Shown piece by piece: positions 1 through 9,367 of a stretch of DNA of 64,000 nucleotides. Source of the stretch: Mycolicibacterium crocinum. GTDB taxonomy: Bacteria > Actinomycetota > Actinomycetes > Mycobacteriales > Mycobacteriaceae. The translations under genes were made by a program, and so were the position numbers. Each line of letters begins with the position of its first letter. Within the stretch, counting starts at the first letter, position 1. The notes below the pieces were generated by a model. It made no database searches, was not told the DNA's origin, and saw only the letters and a list, made by a program, of their open reading frames with translations. The DNA is taken from assembly GCF_022370635.2 (NCBI RefSeq), contig NZ_CP092362.2, forward strand, positions 3,224,001 to 3,288,000. Reading direction: 5' to 3'.

Positions 1-696
1 GCGCAGGGTATGGATCATCGGTTCACGACCGTAGTCGATTTTCTTGCGCAAATACGAGATGTACAGCTCCACCACGTTGGAGCGTCCGCCGAAGTCGTAA
101 TCCCATACCTGTTCCAGGATTTGACTCTTGCTGACGACTCGGCGCGCATTGCGCATCAAGAACAGAAGTACCTCGAATTCCGTCGCAGTCAAACTGATCG
201 CCTCGCCGTCTCGAGTCACTTCGTGGGTGTCCTCGTCCAGCACCAGATCTCCCACCACGACTCTGGCCGTGTTGTCGGCGACCGCTAGTCCGGTCCGGCG
301 CAACAATGCCCGCAGCCGCAAGACCAGTTCCTCAAGACTGAACGGCTTGGTCACATAGTCATCACCGCCGGCGGTCAGTCCCGCGATCCGATCTTCTTGA
401 GAGTCCTTCGCAGTCAACAGCAACAGCGGAAGTGCGGGATGAGTAGCGCGTAGCCGTTCCAGGACTTCCAACCCACTGATGTCGGGCAACATGATGTCGA
501 GGACGACAACGTCTGGACGACTCTCGCGCGCCGCCTTGATCGCCTCCGCGCCGTTTGCGGCGGTGACAACGTCCCAGCCTTCGTAGCGCAGTGTCATCGA
601 AACCATCTCTGCCAGTACCGGTTCGTCGTCGACGACGAGCGCCCGAATAGCCGTGCCGTCGGGGCGACGCAGGGCCACCGGTCGGTCAGCAGCCAT
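1..696 (-). CDS. OmpR/PhoB-family response regulator (C-terminus cut by window edge)
   Basis: DNA-binding response regulator of a two-component system, cytoplasmic. The receiver domain begins near residue 18 (LVVDDEPVLAEM); the phospho-acceptor Asp lies in VVVLDIMLPD and the conserved Lys in VTKPFS. A winged-helix output domain follows (LTATEFEVLLFLMRNARRVV, then RSNVVELYISYLRKKID). The protein reads up to MIHTLR at position 1, so only the last few residues are missing. The start at 696 (MAADRPVAL) is the first ATG before the receiver. The overall sequence recalls mycobacterial TrcR-like regulators, but I do not assign the orthologue. No partner kinase is visible; it would lie beyond the left edge. 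The gene is divergent from the GT2-GtrA gene across about 170 bp, so it may control the glycosyltransferase cluster; that is inference. Confidence 0.93.
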   Translation of the reverse strand, partial: MAADRPVALRRPDGTAIRALVVDDEPVLAEMVSMTLRYEGWDVVTAANGAEAIKAARESRPDVVVLDIMLPDISGLEVLERLRATHPALPLLLLTAKDSQEDRIAGLTAGGDDYVTKPFSLEELVLRLRALLRRTGLAVADNTARVVVGDLVLDEDTHEVTRDGEAISLTATEFEVLLFLMRNARRVVSKSQILEQVWDYDFGGRSNVVELYISYLRKKIDYGREPMIHTLR

Positions 697-870
697 GGCT
701 GTCAACGCGGTTTCCAATAGCGAATTCGAACCATCGCGAGAGTTTGACCGGCCGACGTGTGTGACACCTGTGGGCGTGCTGTCGTGAACATATGAGTCCG
801 TTGCCTGCTGCGTCACAGCTGTAATGACGATAGCCATAACCTTCGCACAGCCAGGGCAAACGAACAGCCA

Positions 871-2139
871 ATGGTAGGAACCCAAGATGGTCCCATGACC
901 AACACACTGCTTGCCGCGCCTATCTCCCTCACGTCGGCTCGCCCCGACGCCGTCCGCATCGCCCGCGACCGGAATGTGCCCGTTGTCGACGTGGTCGTCC
1001 CGGTGTACAACGAGCAGGTCACCTTGGCCGCTTCGGTGCGCCGCCTGCACCGGTATCTAGCCGAATCCGTGCCGTATCGGGTACAGATTACGATCGCCGA
1101 TAACGCAAGCATCGATGAAACACCGCGCATCGCTGCGCAATTGGCCGGTGAGCTCGACGGGGTAAGGGTGGTCCGTCTGGAGCAGAAGGGCCGCGGCCGA
1201 GCCCTGCACACGGTTTGGTCATCCTCGGACTCCCCGGTGCTGGCGTATATGGATGTCGATTTGTCCACTGATCTGGCCGCGCTGCAACCCCTTCTGGCGC
1301 CGCTGATTTCGGGGCATTCCGACCTGGCGATCGGCACCCGGCTGGCTCGCAGTTCCCGTGTTGTGCGTGGGGCGAAGCGCGAGGTCATCTCGCGCTGCTA
1401 CAACCTCATTCTCCGCTCTACGTTGGCCGCGAAGTTCTCTGATGCCCAGTGCGGATTCAAGGCGATCCGCGCTGACGTGGCCGCGAGCCTGCTCCCGCAT
1501 GTGATTGACACCGGGTGGTTCTTCGATACCGAGTTGCTCGTGCTGGCGGAGCGCGCCGGACTGCGCATCCACGAGGTCCCCGTCGACTGGGTGGATGACC
1601 CGGACAGTCGGGTCGACATCGTGGCCACCGCCACCGCCGACCTTAAAGGTATTGGGCGTCTGCTGAAAGGCTTTGCAAGCGGCTCTATTCCGGTTCGCGA
1701 TATCGCCGACCAGCTGGGTTCAGCGCGCAGCGCACCGCCTCGGAGCCTGCTGCGGCAAGGTGTGCGGTTCGCGGCGATCGGAATCGTCTCGACATTGGCG
1801 TATCTGGCCATCTTCGCGTCACTACACGCCGGCATCGGAGCCCAAGCCGCCAACCTCGTCGCCTTGTTGATCACCGCGATCGCCAATACTGCCGCGAACC
1901 GCCGATTCACCTTCGGTGTCCGCGGCGGCGGCCGGGCACTGCGCCATCATGCCGAGGGCTTGGTCGTGTTCACACTTGCGTTGGGGTTGACCAGCGGCTC
2001 CCTCGTGCTGCTGCATGCCGTAGCTGATCCGGCGTCCCGTTGGCTGGAGTTGCTGGTACTCGTTGCCGCCAATCTCACGGCTACGGCGCTGAGGTTCATC
2101 CTGTTGCGCGGCTGGGTGTTTCATCCCCAGCGCGGCTGA
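871..2139 (+). CDS. Bifunctional GT2 glycosyltransferase / GtrA-like membrane protein
   Basis: The N-terminal half (about residues 35-270) is a family 2 glycosyltransferase of the dolichyl/polyprenyl-phosphate sugar synthase type: VVVPVYNEQVTL, the nucleotide-sugar metal motif MDVDLSTD, and DAQCGFKAIRAD. Such enzymes transfer a sugar from a nucleotide donor to a polyprenyl phosphate at the inner membrane face. The C-terminal part (about 290-420) is hydrophobic with four likely membrane spans and the GtrA-type ANRRFTFG motif, a family linked to flipping lipid-linked sugars. Fusion of the two is known in actinobacteria. The start is uncertain: ATG at 871 was used, and ATG at 895 (MTNTLL) is an alternative. 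It heads a cluster with two GT39 enzymes that could use its lipid-linked sugar. Confidence 0.9.
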   Translation: MVGTQDGPMTNTLLAAPISLTSARPDAVRIARDRNVPVVDVVVPVYNEQVTLAASVRRLHRYLAESVPYRVQITIADNASIDETPRIAAQLAGELDGVRVVRLEQKGRGRALHTVWSSSDSPVLAYMDVDLSTDLAALQPLLAPLISGHSDLAIGTRLARSSRVVRGAKREVISRCYNLILRSTLAAKFSDAQCGFKAIRADVAASLLPHVIDTGWFFDTELLVLAERAGLRIHEVPVDWVDDPDSRVDIVATATADLKGIGRLLKGFASGSIPVRDIADQLGSARSAPPRSLLRQGVRFAAIGIVSTLAYLAIFASLHAGIGAQAANLVALLITAIANTAANRRFTFGVRGGGRALRHHAEGLVVFTLALGLTSGSLVLLHAVADPASRWLELLVLVAANLTATALRFILLRGWVFHPQRG

Positions 2140-2367
2140 AGTCCTTTGACGTCTTGCACGAGAGGTTTGACCATGCTCACCTTCGCCGACACCGCCGACG
2201 AAACGATGACCACCGAGATCGACACCAACGGCACACCACGTCATCGCAGGTCGCGTGCCGCACTAGGCCTACTGTTGACTGCCACAGCAGTCTTCTGGTG
2301 CATCGGGCTGAGCCGCAACGGTTGGGCCAACGCCTTTTATGCCGCAGCCGTGCAAGCCGGTACTAAG

Positions 2368-4038
2368 CCTCGATCCACCGGTGAGCTGTCGGTGTGAAGT
2401 CGATTTCGATTGTGTGCGTTGGGCCCGGGGTGTGCCGTGAGGTGGGTGTGTGTGATGGCCCGATCTCGGTATCGGCTTGTTCCTGTGGGTCTTTCGTCTC
2501 GTGCGGGCGGTTGGGGTTGCTCTGTTAGGCCAGCAGTGGCCGGTTTCGGCCAAACAGACTGTGGAACAGGGTGTTCCACGCGGTTTCCCAGGGCCAGTTG
2601 CGTGGCAGGTGCAGGGTCAGGCGTCGGGCCGAGGAGGCGATGCGTGCCGGCACGCTGATCAGGGTGCGGCGGATGGTGCCGGTGCGGGCTTTGGCCAGCG
2701 CTGGTCCGGTCAGGGTGGCCGCGGCGCGGGTGAGGTTGAACGCCATCGCTGCGCACACCAGCCAGGCGGCGTTGGCGCCGAATCGCCCCGAGGGCAGATG
2801 GGCCAGAGCAGAGTCTTTGAGGTCGGCGTGGACCTGCTCGATGAGCGCGTGGCCGCGGTGGGTCTTGTCGGCGGTGACGGTATCGAGGTCGGTGGTGGTG
2901 AAGAAGGCATGGAAGCGCCAGGTGTCGAACAGGGTGGTCTGCCCCTCGCCGCTGGCGGGGTTGAGGTCGGGGATGCGCCGCACCACCAGCCTGCCGGGGA
3001 TCTGCTCGCTGGTTTTGCGGGAGCTGAACGCGGTGAAGTCGATCTCGGCGACCTCGGCGCGCGAGATCCAGCGCTGGGTGTTCTCGTCGTAGATCGCGTC
3101 GGTGTACTGGATCGAGATCCAGGCGTCCTCGGGTATGGCGGCGATGGCGGCTTTGACTTTTGGGTCCAGGCGCACGGTGATCGACACGTCGGCACCACCG
3201 CGCAGAGCAGCCGCCACGGTTGGGTAGCCGTAGAACGCCGAGTCGGCTCGCAGCAGCGGCCGGGTGGCTGCCGCCGAAGAGCGCAGTCGTGTCACGGTGG
3301 CCAGCGTGTCGCCGACGATGCGGGCAGCTCCACGTGCTGATCCGCAGGCGCCTTTGCGTAGGCGTTGGCCGCAGATGATCGGTGCACCATGCTCAGTGGT
3401 GAGCGTGGCGATCAGCGCATTTAACCCACGGACCCCGGAGTATCCGTAACCAGATCCCTGTTTGGTGTAGCCGTGCACTTCGATGATGGTGTCATCGAGA
3501 TCAACACACACCGGACCGTCAACACCGGCCAGCACCGGAGTGCGTTCGTGCAGACCGGCCAGCAACCGCGCCGCCACGGCGTCGAGTTGGCGGACATGAC
3601 CGAAGCTGAATTCGCGCAGGAACGATCCCAGCGTCGACGGGGCGTACGGGCGGTCGAACACGGTGCCCATCGCGCCGTGGCGCAGCAAGGCCATGTCATC
3701 GATGCTGTCAGCACCAGCTACCATGCCCGCGACCAGCGACAAGACTTTCGCCCCGGCGTTGGCGCCCTTGTCGGTCGGCACCGTGATGTGCTCATCAGCC
3801 AGGCTGCTCAACCCGCACTGATGAGCCAGAGCGGCCATCGGGACCAGCCCGGCACACGACACCAGATTGGGGTCATCAAAGCGGGCTGACGCCACAGGAC
3901 GAGTGTGAGATAGTTGCATCTACGAGATGCCCTTCGTTCTGACCGAATGTGATCCTAGACAAATCCCATTCTTTCACCGCGACAGGGCATTTCGTTTTTA
4001 CAACCCGCCCCAACTCCTATTCGATCGGTGGATCAAGG
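2368..4038. mobile_element. IS1380-family insertion sequence, complete, 1671 bp
   Basis: The ends are inverted repeats: CCTCGATCCACCG at 2368 and, read inward from 4038, CCTTGATCCACCG. The element is flanked by a 5 bp direct repeat CTAAG at 2363-2367 and 4039-4043, a perfect target duplication. It carries one transposase gene on the minus strand. Intact ends, an intact transposase and a perfect duplication point to a recent insertion. Confidence 0.95.
2525..3919 (-). CDS. IS1380-family transposase
   Basis: A 464-residue DDE transposase, full length for the IS1380 family. Likely catalytic residues are the Asp in VDLDDTIIEVHG (about residue 140), the Asp in LLRADSAFYGY (about 225) and the Glu in GHALIEQVHADLK (near 375). 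It starts just inside the right end of the element and fills most of it. No frameshift is seen, so it is probably active. Confidence 0.95.
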   Translation of the reverse strand: MQLSHTRPVASARFDDPNLVSCAGLVPMAALAHQCGLSSLADEHITVPTDKGANAGAKVLSLVAGMVAGADSIDDMALLRHGAMGTVFDRPYAPSTLGSFLREFSFGHVRQLDAVAARLLAGLHERTPVLAGVDGPVCVDLDDTIIEVHGYTKQGSGYGYSGVRGLNALIATLTTEHGAPIICGQRLRKGACGSARGAARIVGDTLATVTRLRSSAAATRPLLRADSAFYGYPTVAAALRGGADVSITVRLDPKVKAAIAAIPEDAWISIQYTDAIYDENTQRWISRAEVAEIDFTAFSSRKTSEQIPGRLVVRRIPDLNPASGEGQTTLFDTWRFHAFFTTTDLDTVTADKTHRGHALIEQVHADLKDSALAHLPSGRFGANAAWLVCAAMAFNLTRAAATLTGPALAKARTGTIRRTLISVPARIASSARRLTLHLPRNWPWETAWNTLFHSLFGRNRPLLA

Positions 4039-5809
4039 CTAAGAGCTGGAAAGCCTTCCTGTTCGGTTCGTCAGATGCCGCGAACTCGATCACCGTGGAC
4101 AAGCCCCCAGCCTCGTTGTGGCCAATGGAGATCAGCGCCCGGATCTTCGGTGTGAATACCTGGTCGATCCAGCTGCCCCAAGTCATTCTGGGAGTGGCAT
4201 CGGTCGCACTTCTCTACACCATCATCAGCAGGCGCTTCGGGACCGGCGCCGGCCTGTTGGCCGGGCTTGTCCTCGCTCTCACGCCGGTGGCGACGTTGAT
4301 GTTCCGCTACGACAATCCCGACGCCCTGTTGGTCTTCTTGATGGTCGCCGCCGTGTGGGCCCTGTTGCGCGCCGTCGAGACCGGTCGCACTCGCTGGCTG
4401 CTGTTCTGTGGCGCACTGTTGGGATTCGGGTTTCTGACCAAGCAGCTGCAGGTGTTCTTGGTGATTCCCGGGGTGGCCTTGACCTACCTCATCGCGGGCT
4501 CTCCCCGACTCGGTAAGCGGCTGGTCCAGCTGCTGGCGACGCTGACTGCCTTCATCGTGGCGGCCGGCTGGTGGGTGGCATTGGTCGAACTGTGGCCCCG
4601 CGACAACCGGCCCTATATCGGCGGCTCCAAGACCAACAGCTTCCTGGATCTCACCTTCGGCTACAACGGTTTCGGCCGGCTACTCGGCGGTGGCGACAGC
4701 CTCCCGAACGGCGGACCCGCAGGCCCCGATGTCGACCCCGGCGCCGCCTCCTTCTCACCGTTCGGGCAGGCCGGCATCACGCGAATGTTCAGCGGCGAAT
4801 CCGGTGGTCAAATCTCCTGGTTGTTGCCTGCGGCTCTGGTGTTTCTCATCGTCGGGCTGATCCTGTGCGGGCGCCGGCCCCGAACGGATCTTGACCGCGC
4901 ACACTACCTTGCCTGGGGTGGGTGGTTGATCGGGACCGCGGGCGTGTTCAGCTTCATGTCTGGGCTGTTCCATGACTACTACACCGTCGCACTGGCTCCG
5001 GCGGTGGCCGCGTTGGTCGGTATCGGCTCCGCCGAACTGTGGCGTCGCCGCGACAACGCCTGGGCGTCAGCACTTCTCGCTGTGGTCACCCTGCTCACCG
5101 GAGGCTGGGCCTGGGTGCTGTTGAATCGCACCCCGGACTTCGTCGGATGGCTGAAATGGGTGATTCTCATCGGCGCCGTTATGGCGGTGGCAGGCCTGCT
5201 GATCGCCGCGGTACTGCCTGCCCCCGGCCCCAACCGTCGGGACGTTCGGGCCTGGGCCGCAGCAGTCGCGATTGCTGTTGCGTTGGCAGGGCCGGCGGCA
5301 TACTGCGTGCAGACGGTCAGCACAGCGCACACTGGTGGCGTGGTCACCGCCGGCCCACAGATCGCCAGCAGCATGCCAGGGCCGGCTGGGCAGCCGGGCA
5401 ACACCGGAGCGGAGGTACCGGCTGCCGTGGCTCGGATGTTGTCGGAAAACGCTGATGCCTACACCTGGGTGGCCGCGGTGCCCGGCTCAACTGAAGCCGG
5501 CTACTACCAACTCGCCACAGGCAAGCCCGTCATGGCGCTGGGCGGCTTCGGTTCCACCGATCCGTCGCCGACTCTGGCGCAATTTCAGGCCGACGTGGCG
5601 GCGGGCCGCATTCACTACTACATCCCGTCAACCGGATTGGGTGTTCCCACCGGAGGCGCGACTGATCAGGGCTCCCGGTCGCTGACGGCGCCCGGGGCCG
5701 ATGGATCGACCGAGGCCGCCCACATCAAGGATTGGGTACAGCAGCACTACACCGCCACGACTGTCGACGGGATTCCGCTCTACGACCTCACGAAACCCAT
5801 CACAACCAG

Positions 5810-7213
5810 CTAGTAAGGGTACTGCGGCATCCAGCCGGAGGTACTCCGCATTGGTGGCGCGAACAGTCGCGGCAGCACCAGCAACCAGGGGGGCGCCGCG
5901 GGCTGCGACTGCCACAGATCCTGGCCGCCAAGAACCGGAGTGGGCGACATCGGCGGCGGCGATGAAACGGGCACAGGTGAATCTGCGGCGGGCGTTGAGG
6001 CGCTCTGTCCGATCGCAGTCTGGGCGAGCGCGGGCGGTCGCGATGGCTCCGACGTCTGGGCGGCACGAGGCGATGCCGTGGGGGTCGGCGCCGCTGTGAC
6101 GGTCGGCTGGGGCTGCGCGGCGGCCACGAGTCGGGGCGCCGCCACCTGCGGGGTGGGTGCGTCCTGATAGTCCACGGACGGTGGTTTCCGCGCCGCCACG
6201 GGTGGTGTCTGGGCCGCAGGCGACGCTGTAATCGGCTGTGGCGGTGAAGGTGTCACGTGGGGCGGCGCGGCGGCGCTCATCGGCTCGTTGGCATGTTTGT
6301 CGGCCGATGGAGAAATCTTGGCCGTCAGCGTGATTCCTAGCACCGTGGCTGCTGCGATCGACAGCGCGGCCAGGACGCTCCCTAGCGGCAGCATCGTCAG
6401 ATTGAAGGCAGCTGCTGGTGCGCCGGTCACCATGACGTCATCGTGAATGCTTTCGGCCCCGCCCTGGGCGTCAGACCCGGCTACCTCCGCCACCGCCTGG
6501 GAAGCTGCCTCCGCCACCGCCTGGGAATAGGCGAGCGCTGCCGTGGGGTCGCCGGCGGCGGATGTCGCGGCACAGGTGAGCGCAGCGCCGCGAGCCAACG
6601 CCCACAGCGGATCTGCCGGCGCCGCGACCGCGGCAGCCGTCAGCGTGCGAAGCCGAGCAACGGTCTCGGCGGTGTCGGTGGTCGAGCAGTCGACGAGAAT
6701 CAATTCTTCCGGAGCCGCAGGCAAGCCAGCTGTCTCGGCGACCAAAGCGGTCATCGCATCAATCTCACCGCCCGCTGAAATAGCCTCCGCTGCAACGTGA
6801 GTGACCGAGGCATTATCCACCACCACGATGGCGGCACTACTGTCGTCGATCAGCAGGAGTCCGGCTGTCGACAGTGCTTTGCGGTGACCCACCGCTCGTG
6901 TTAAGGCGGCAGCTGCGTGGCAGACGTCGACCAAAGCCACGTCAAACAGTTGTCGATCATCCAGAATGGCACGCACTGTGCCGATCTCGCATTCGCTCGA
7001 ACAGGCAACGGCAATGCGGTTGAGGTAATGGCCCTGTTTCTGGGCACTTTCGCGGGTGCCCTGTATTGCAGCGGCGACCACTTCCGCGTAAGAACCACCT
7101 TCGTCGACACCGAACGCGTCACACTCGACCAGGGGCCCATCGGCCGCGGCGCCTTCGGCGAGCACCATCCGCACACGCCTCGGCGTCAAGTCGACACCAA
7201 GGACCAGGTTCAC
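5810..7213 (-). CDS. DUF7159-like membrane-anchored protein, Pro-rich tail
   Basis: 467 residues. The N-terminal region begins MNLVLGVDLTPRRVRMVL and later has LLLIDDSSAAIVVVDNAS, which resembles the phosphate-binding strands of the actin/Hsp70 ATPase fold; I infer this from pattern only. A single hydrophobic span follows (near residues 275-300, LGSVLAALSIAAATVLGITL), and then about 165 residues very rich in Pro, Ala and Thr, probably unstructured or cell-wall spanning. I associate this layout with the mycobacterial DUF7159 group, of unknown function. It sits between two GT39 glycosyltransferases, convergent with the first and on the same strand as the second, which suggests a role in the same envelope process. 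The start at 7213 has the first ATG before the conserved GVDLTP. Confidence 0.8.
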   Translation of the reverse strand: MNLVLGVDLTPRRVRMVLAEGAAADGPLVECDAFGVDEGGSYAEVVAAAIQGTRESAQKQGHYLNRIAVACSSECEIGTVRAILDDRQLFDVALVDVCHAAAALTRAVGHRKALSTAGLLLIDDSSAAIVVVDNASVTHVAAEAISAGGEIDAMTALVAETAGLPAAPEELILVDCSTTDTAETVARLRTLTAAAVAAPADPLWALARGAALTCAATSAAGDPTAALAYSQAVAEAASQAVAEVAGSDAQGGAESIHDDVMVTGAPAAAFNLTMLPLGSVLAALSIAAATVLGITLTAKISPSADKHANEPMSAAAPPHVTPSPPQPITASPAAQTPPVAARKPPSVDYQDAPTPQVAAPRLVAAAQPQPTVTAAPTPTASPRAAQTSEPSRPPALAQTAIGQSASTPAADSPVPVSSPPPMSPTPVLGGQDLWQSQPAAPPWLLVLPRLFAPPMRSTSGWMPQYPY

Positions 7214-7369
7214 CGCCTACCTCCCGAGAGACCAACGCCACCTGGCGCGTTTGACGAACTTCTGGCTCCCATCGTGGCGCGTTTGCGCCCACCGCGCTAG
7301 CGATGCCCAAGGATTCATAAGGAGCGCATAACTTCTCGCCAGGTGCGTACTCGCACCCATTCTGGGAGT

Positions 7370-9367
7370 TCAGTGTGCCTGAGATGTCAGGTCGTACACG
7401 GTCGCACCATCGACGATGATCGGAGAGAAATGCTGCTTGACCCAATCTCGGATCTGGTCGGACGCCGACGGAGTGGATGAAGAACTTTCACCGAAGGAGG
7501 GCATTCCTGAATGCGACGACTCGAGGTAGTAGTGAATCCGTCCATCCCGGACATACGTCTGGAATTGGGTCAACGTCGGCGCTGGATCTCCGCCACCGAA
7601 ACCTCCGATCGGCATCACCGAATGCCCGGTTGCCAGCTGATAACCCGAGGCTCCCATCGAGCCGCTGGCCGCACCGACCCAGGTGTACTTGTCCGCGTCA
7701 GCCGAGAGCAACGCCGTGACCTTTTCCGAGACTTTGCTGCCAGGCCCGCCCGGGCCGCCGGGGCCACCCGGGCCACCCGGTCCACCCGGGCCGCCGGGGC
7801 CACCCGGACCGCCGGGAAAGTGCGGTACACCACTAGTTTTCGATGCGGGGCCCGCGGTGATGATCGGACCGCTGTGCGCGGTGCTGACAGTCTGGATGCA
7901 GTACGCCACTGGTCCGGCCGTCGCAGCGATGACGGCCATCCCGGCTGCCCAGGTCTTGAGGTCGCGCTTCGCCACCGTCAACGCGGGTCGCGCCGCTGCA
8001 GTCAGCAACATAATGCCGGCGACGGCGCCCAGCGCCAACACAACCCACCGCAGCCAGGGCACGAAGTCGGGAGTTCTCCCCAACAGCACCCATGCCCAAA
8101 CACCGGTTAGCGCAGCGGTTACAGCAAGTATCGCTGTTACCCAGCGCCTTTCGCGATTCCGCCACGCATGCGTCACGCCCATCGCCACCACGGTCGCGAC
8201 GCCTGGAGCCAAGGCGACGGTGTAGTAGTCGTGAAACAACCCCGACATGAAGCTGAACGTCAGGCCGGTGCACAGCAGCCAACCGCCCCACGCCAGATAG
8301 GACGCACGTTTGAGATCGGTACGTACAGCACGACCGCACAGCACCAGACCGACGACCAGCAACACCAAGGCGGCCGGCAAGAGCCATGAAATCTGGGTGC
8401 CCGATTCGGTGGTGAACATCCGGGTGATACCGGCGTGGCCGAACATCCCCGGTCCGCCGGAACCTCCCGGCCCGCCGCCGGCGCCCGGAGGCGGCGATGG
8501 CAGGCCGCCTCCGCCACCTGCGCCGCCACCGAGGATGCGGCCCAGTCCGTTGTAACCGAGCGTCAGCTGCAAAAAGCTGTTATTCGACGAGCCACCGATA
8601 TAAGGGCGGTCGGATTTCGGCCACCACTCGACCAGCGCAACCCACCAGCCGGCGGCCACGACCATCGCCGCAAGCCCCGCGAGCACCTGCCACACCCGCG
8701 TCGGCCACCGCGGAGGCGCGGCAACCAAATACGCGGCCGCAAGACCAGGAGTGATCAACAGAACCTGCAGCTGCTTAGTGAGGAACCCGAAGCCAATCAA
8801 CGCGCCGCACAACAGGACCCACCGTGTGCGGCCGCTCTGCACTCCGCGCATGAGGGCCCACACCGCGGCGACCATCAAGAAGACCAGCAATGCGTCCGGG
8901 TTGTCGTAGCGAAACATCAGCGTGGCCACCGGGGTCAATGCCAGGAGCGCACCCGCGAGCAGGCCCGCACCGGGACCGAAGACCCTTCGCACCGTGGCAT
9001 ACACGATCCCCACTGACGCCACGCCGAGTAATACCTGCGGAACCTGCAGGGCCCAGGAGTTCATGCCGAACAAGCGCGCGCTGATCTCCATCACCCACAG
9101 CGCGGCAGGCGGCTTATCGACAGTGATGACATTGCCCGCATCCGAGGATCCGAACAGGAACGCCTTCCAACTCTGGGTGCCCGCCTGCACGGCCGCGGCA
9201 TAAAAGTCGTTGCCCCAGCCGTTGCGGCTCAGGCCGACGGTCCAGCACGTCGCAGTGGCAAGCAGCAGCACCAGCAGTGCCGGGCGGACCCACCGCGGCT
9301 TGGCGGGGTCACCACCCTGGGCGACGCAGTTGTCGCGGCCGACCACGGGTGCTGCAGTACTCATCAC
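7370..9367 (-). CDS. GT39/PMT-type membrane glycosyltransferase (intact paralogue)
   Basis: 665 residues, closely similar along its length to the IS-split gene at 2173-5813: [67 protein letters not shown] and [17 protein letters not shown]. About ten membrane spans precede a soluble C-terminal domain. The expected reaction is transfer of a sugar from a polyprenyl-phosphate donor to an envelope acceptor on the outer face; donor and acceptor are unknown. Two Gly/Pro-rich stretches stand out: one in the loop near residues 280-300 and a long GGP repeat near 515-540. The DUF7159-like gene lies 156 bp downstream on the same strand. The start ATG at 9367 precedes a hydrophobic segment near residue 28. 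Confidence 0.92.
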   Translation of the reverse strand: MMSTAAPVVGRDNCVAQGGDPAKPRWVRPALLVLLLATATCWTVGLSRNGWGNDFYAAAVQAGTQSWKAFLFGSSDAGNVITVDKPPAALWVMEISARLFGMNSWALQVPQVLLGVASVGIVYATVRRVFGPGAGLLAGALLALTPVATLMFRYDNPDALLVFLMVAAVWALMRGVQSGRTRWVLLCGALIGFGFLTKQLQVLLITPGLAAAYLVAAPPRWPTRVWQVLAGLAAMVVAAGWWVALVEWWPKSDRPYIGGSSNNSFLQLTLGYNGLGRILGGGAGGGGGLPSPPPGAGGGPGGSGGPGMFGHAGITRMFTTESGTQISWLLPAALVLLVVGLVLCGRAVRTDLKRASYLAWGGWLLCTGLTFSFMSGLFHDYYTVALAPGVATVVAMGVTHAWRNRERRWVTAILAVTAALTGVWAWVLLGRTPDFVPWLRWVVLALGAVAGIMLLTAAARPALTVAKRDLKTWAAGMAVIAATAGPVAYCIQTVSTAHSGPIITAGPASKTSGVPHFPGGPGGPGGPGGPGGPGGPGGPGGPGSKVSEKVTALLSADADKYTWVGAASGSMGASGYQLATGHSVMPIGGFGGGDPAPTLTQFQTYVRDGRIHYYLESSHSGMPSFGESSSSTPSASDQIRDWVKQHFSPIIVDGATVYDLTSQAH
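7740..7815 (-). repeat. Collagen-like GGP tandem repeat inside the GT39 gene
   Basis: About 75 bases encode roughly eight consecutive Gly-Gly-Pro triplets in the junction between the membrane part and the C-terminal domain of the GT39 enzyme. The split paralogue has a much less regular PGPAGQPGN stretch in the same place. The 9 bp DNA unit makes copy-number change by slippage likely. Confidence 0.9.

Larger units (their letters stand above)
2173..5813 (+). pseudogene. GT39/PMT-type membrane glycosyltransferase, split by an IS1380 insertion
   Basis: The coding sequence is in two pieces, 2173-2367 and 4044-5813. Removing the IS plus one copy of its CTAAG duplication joins them in frame as ...[14 protein letters not shown]..., giving about 654 residues. 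The intact paralogue at 7370-9367 reads straight through the same point ([14 protein letters not shown]). These are multi-span membrane enzymes of the ArnT/PMT superfamily that move a sugar from polyprenyl phosphate to an acceptor on the outer membrane face. Visible motifs are [34 protein letters not shown] and [11 protein letters not shown], then a soluble C-terminal domain. As it stands the gene gives a truncated N-terminus of about 75 residues; the 3' part has no native start. Its stop codon overlaps that of the convergent DUF7159-like gene (CTAG at 5810-5813). Confidence 0.93.
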
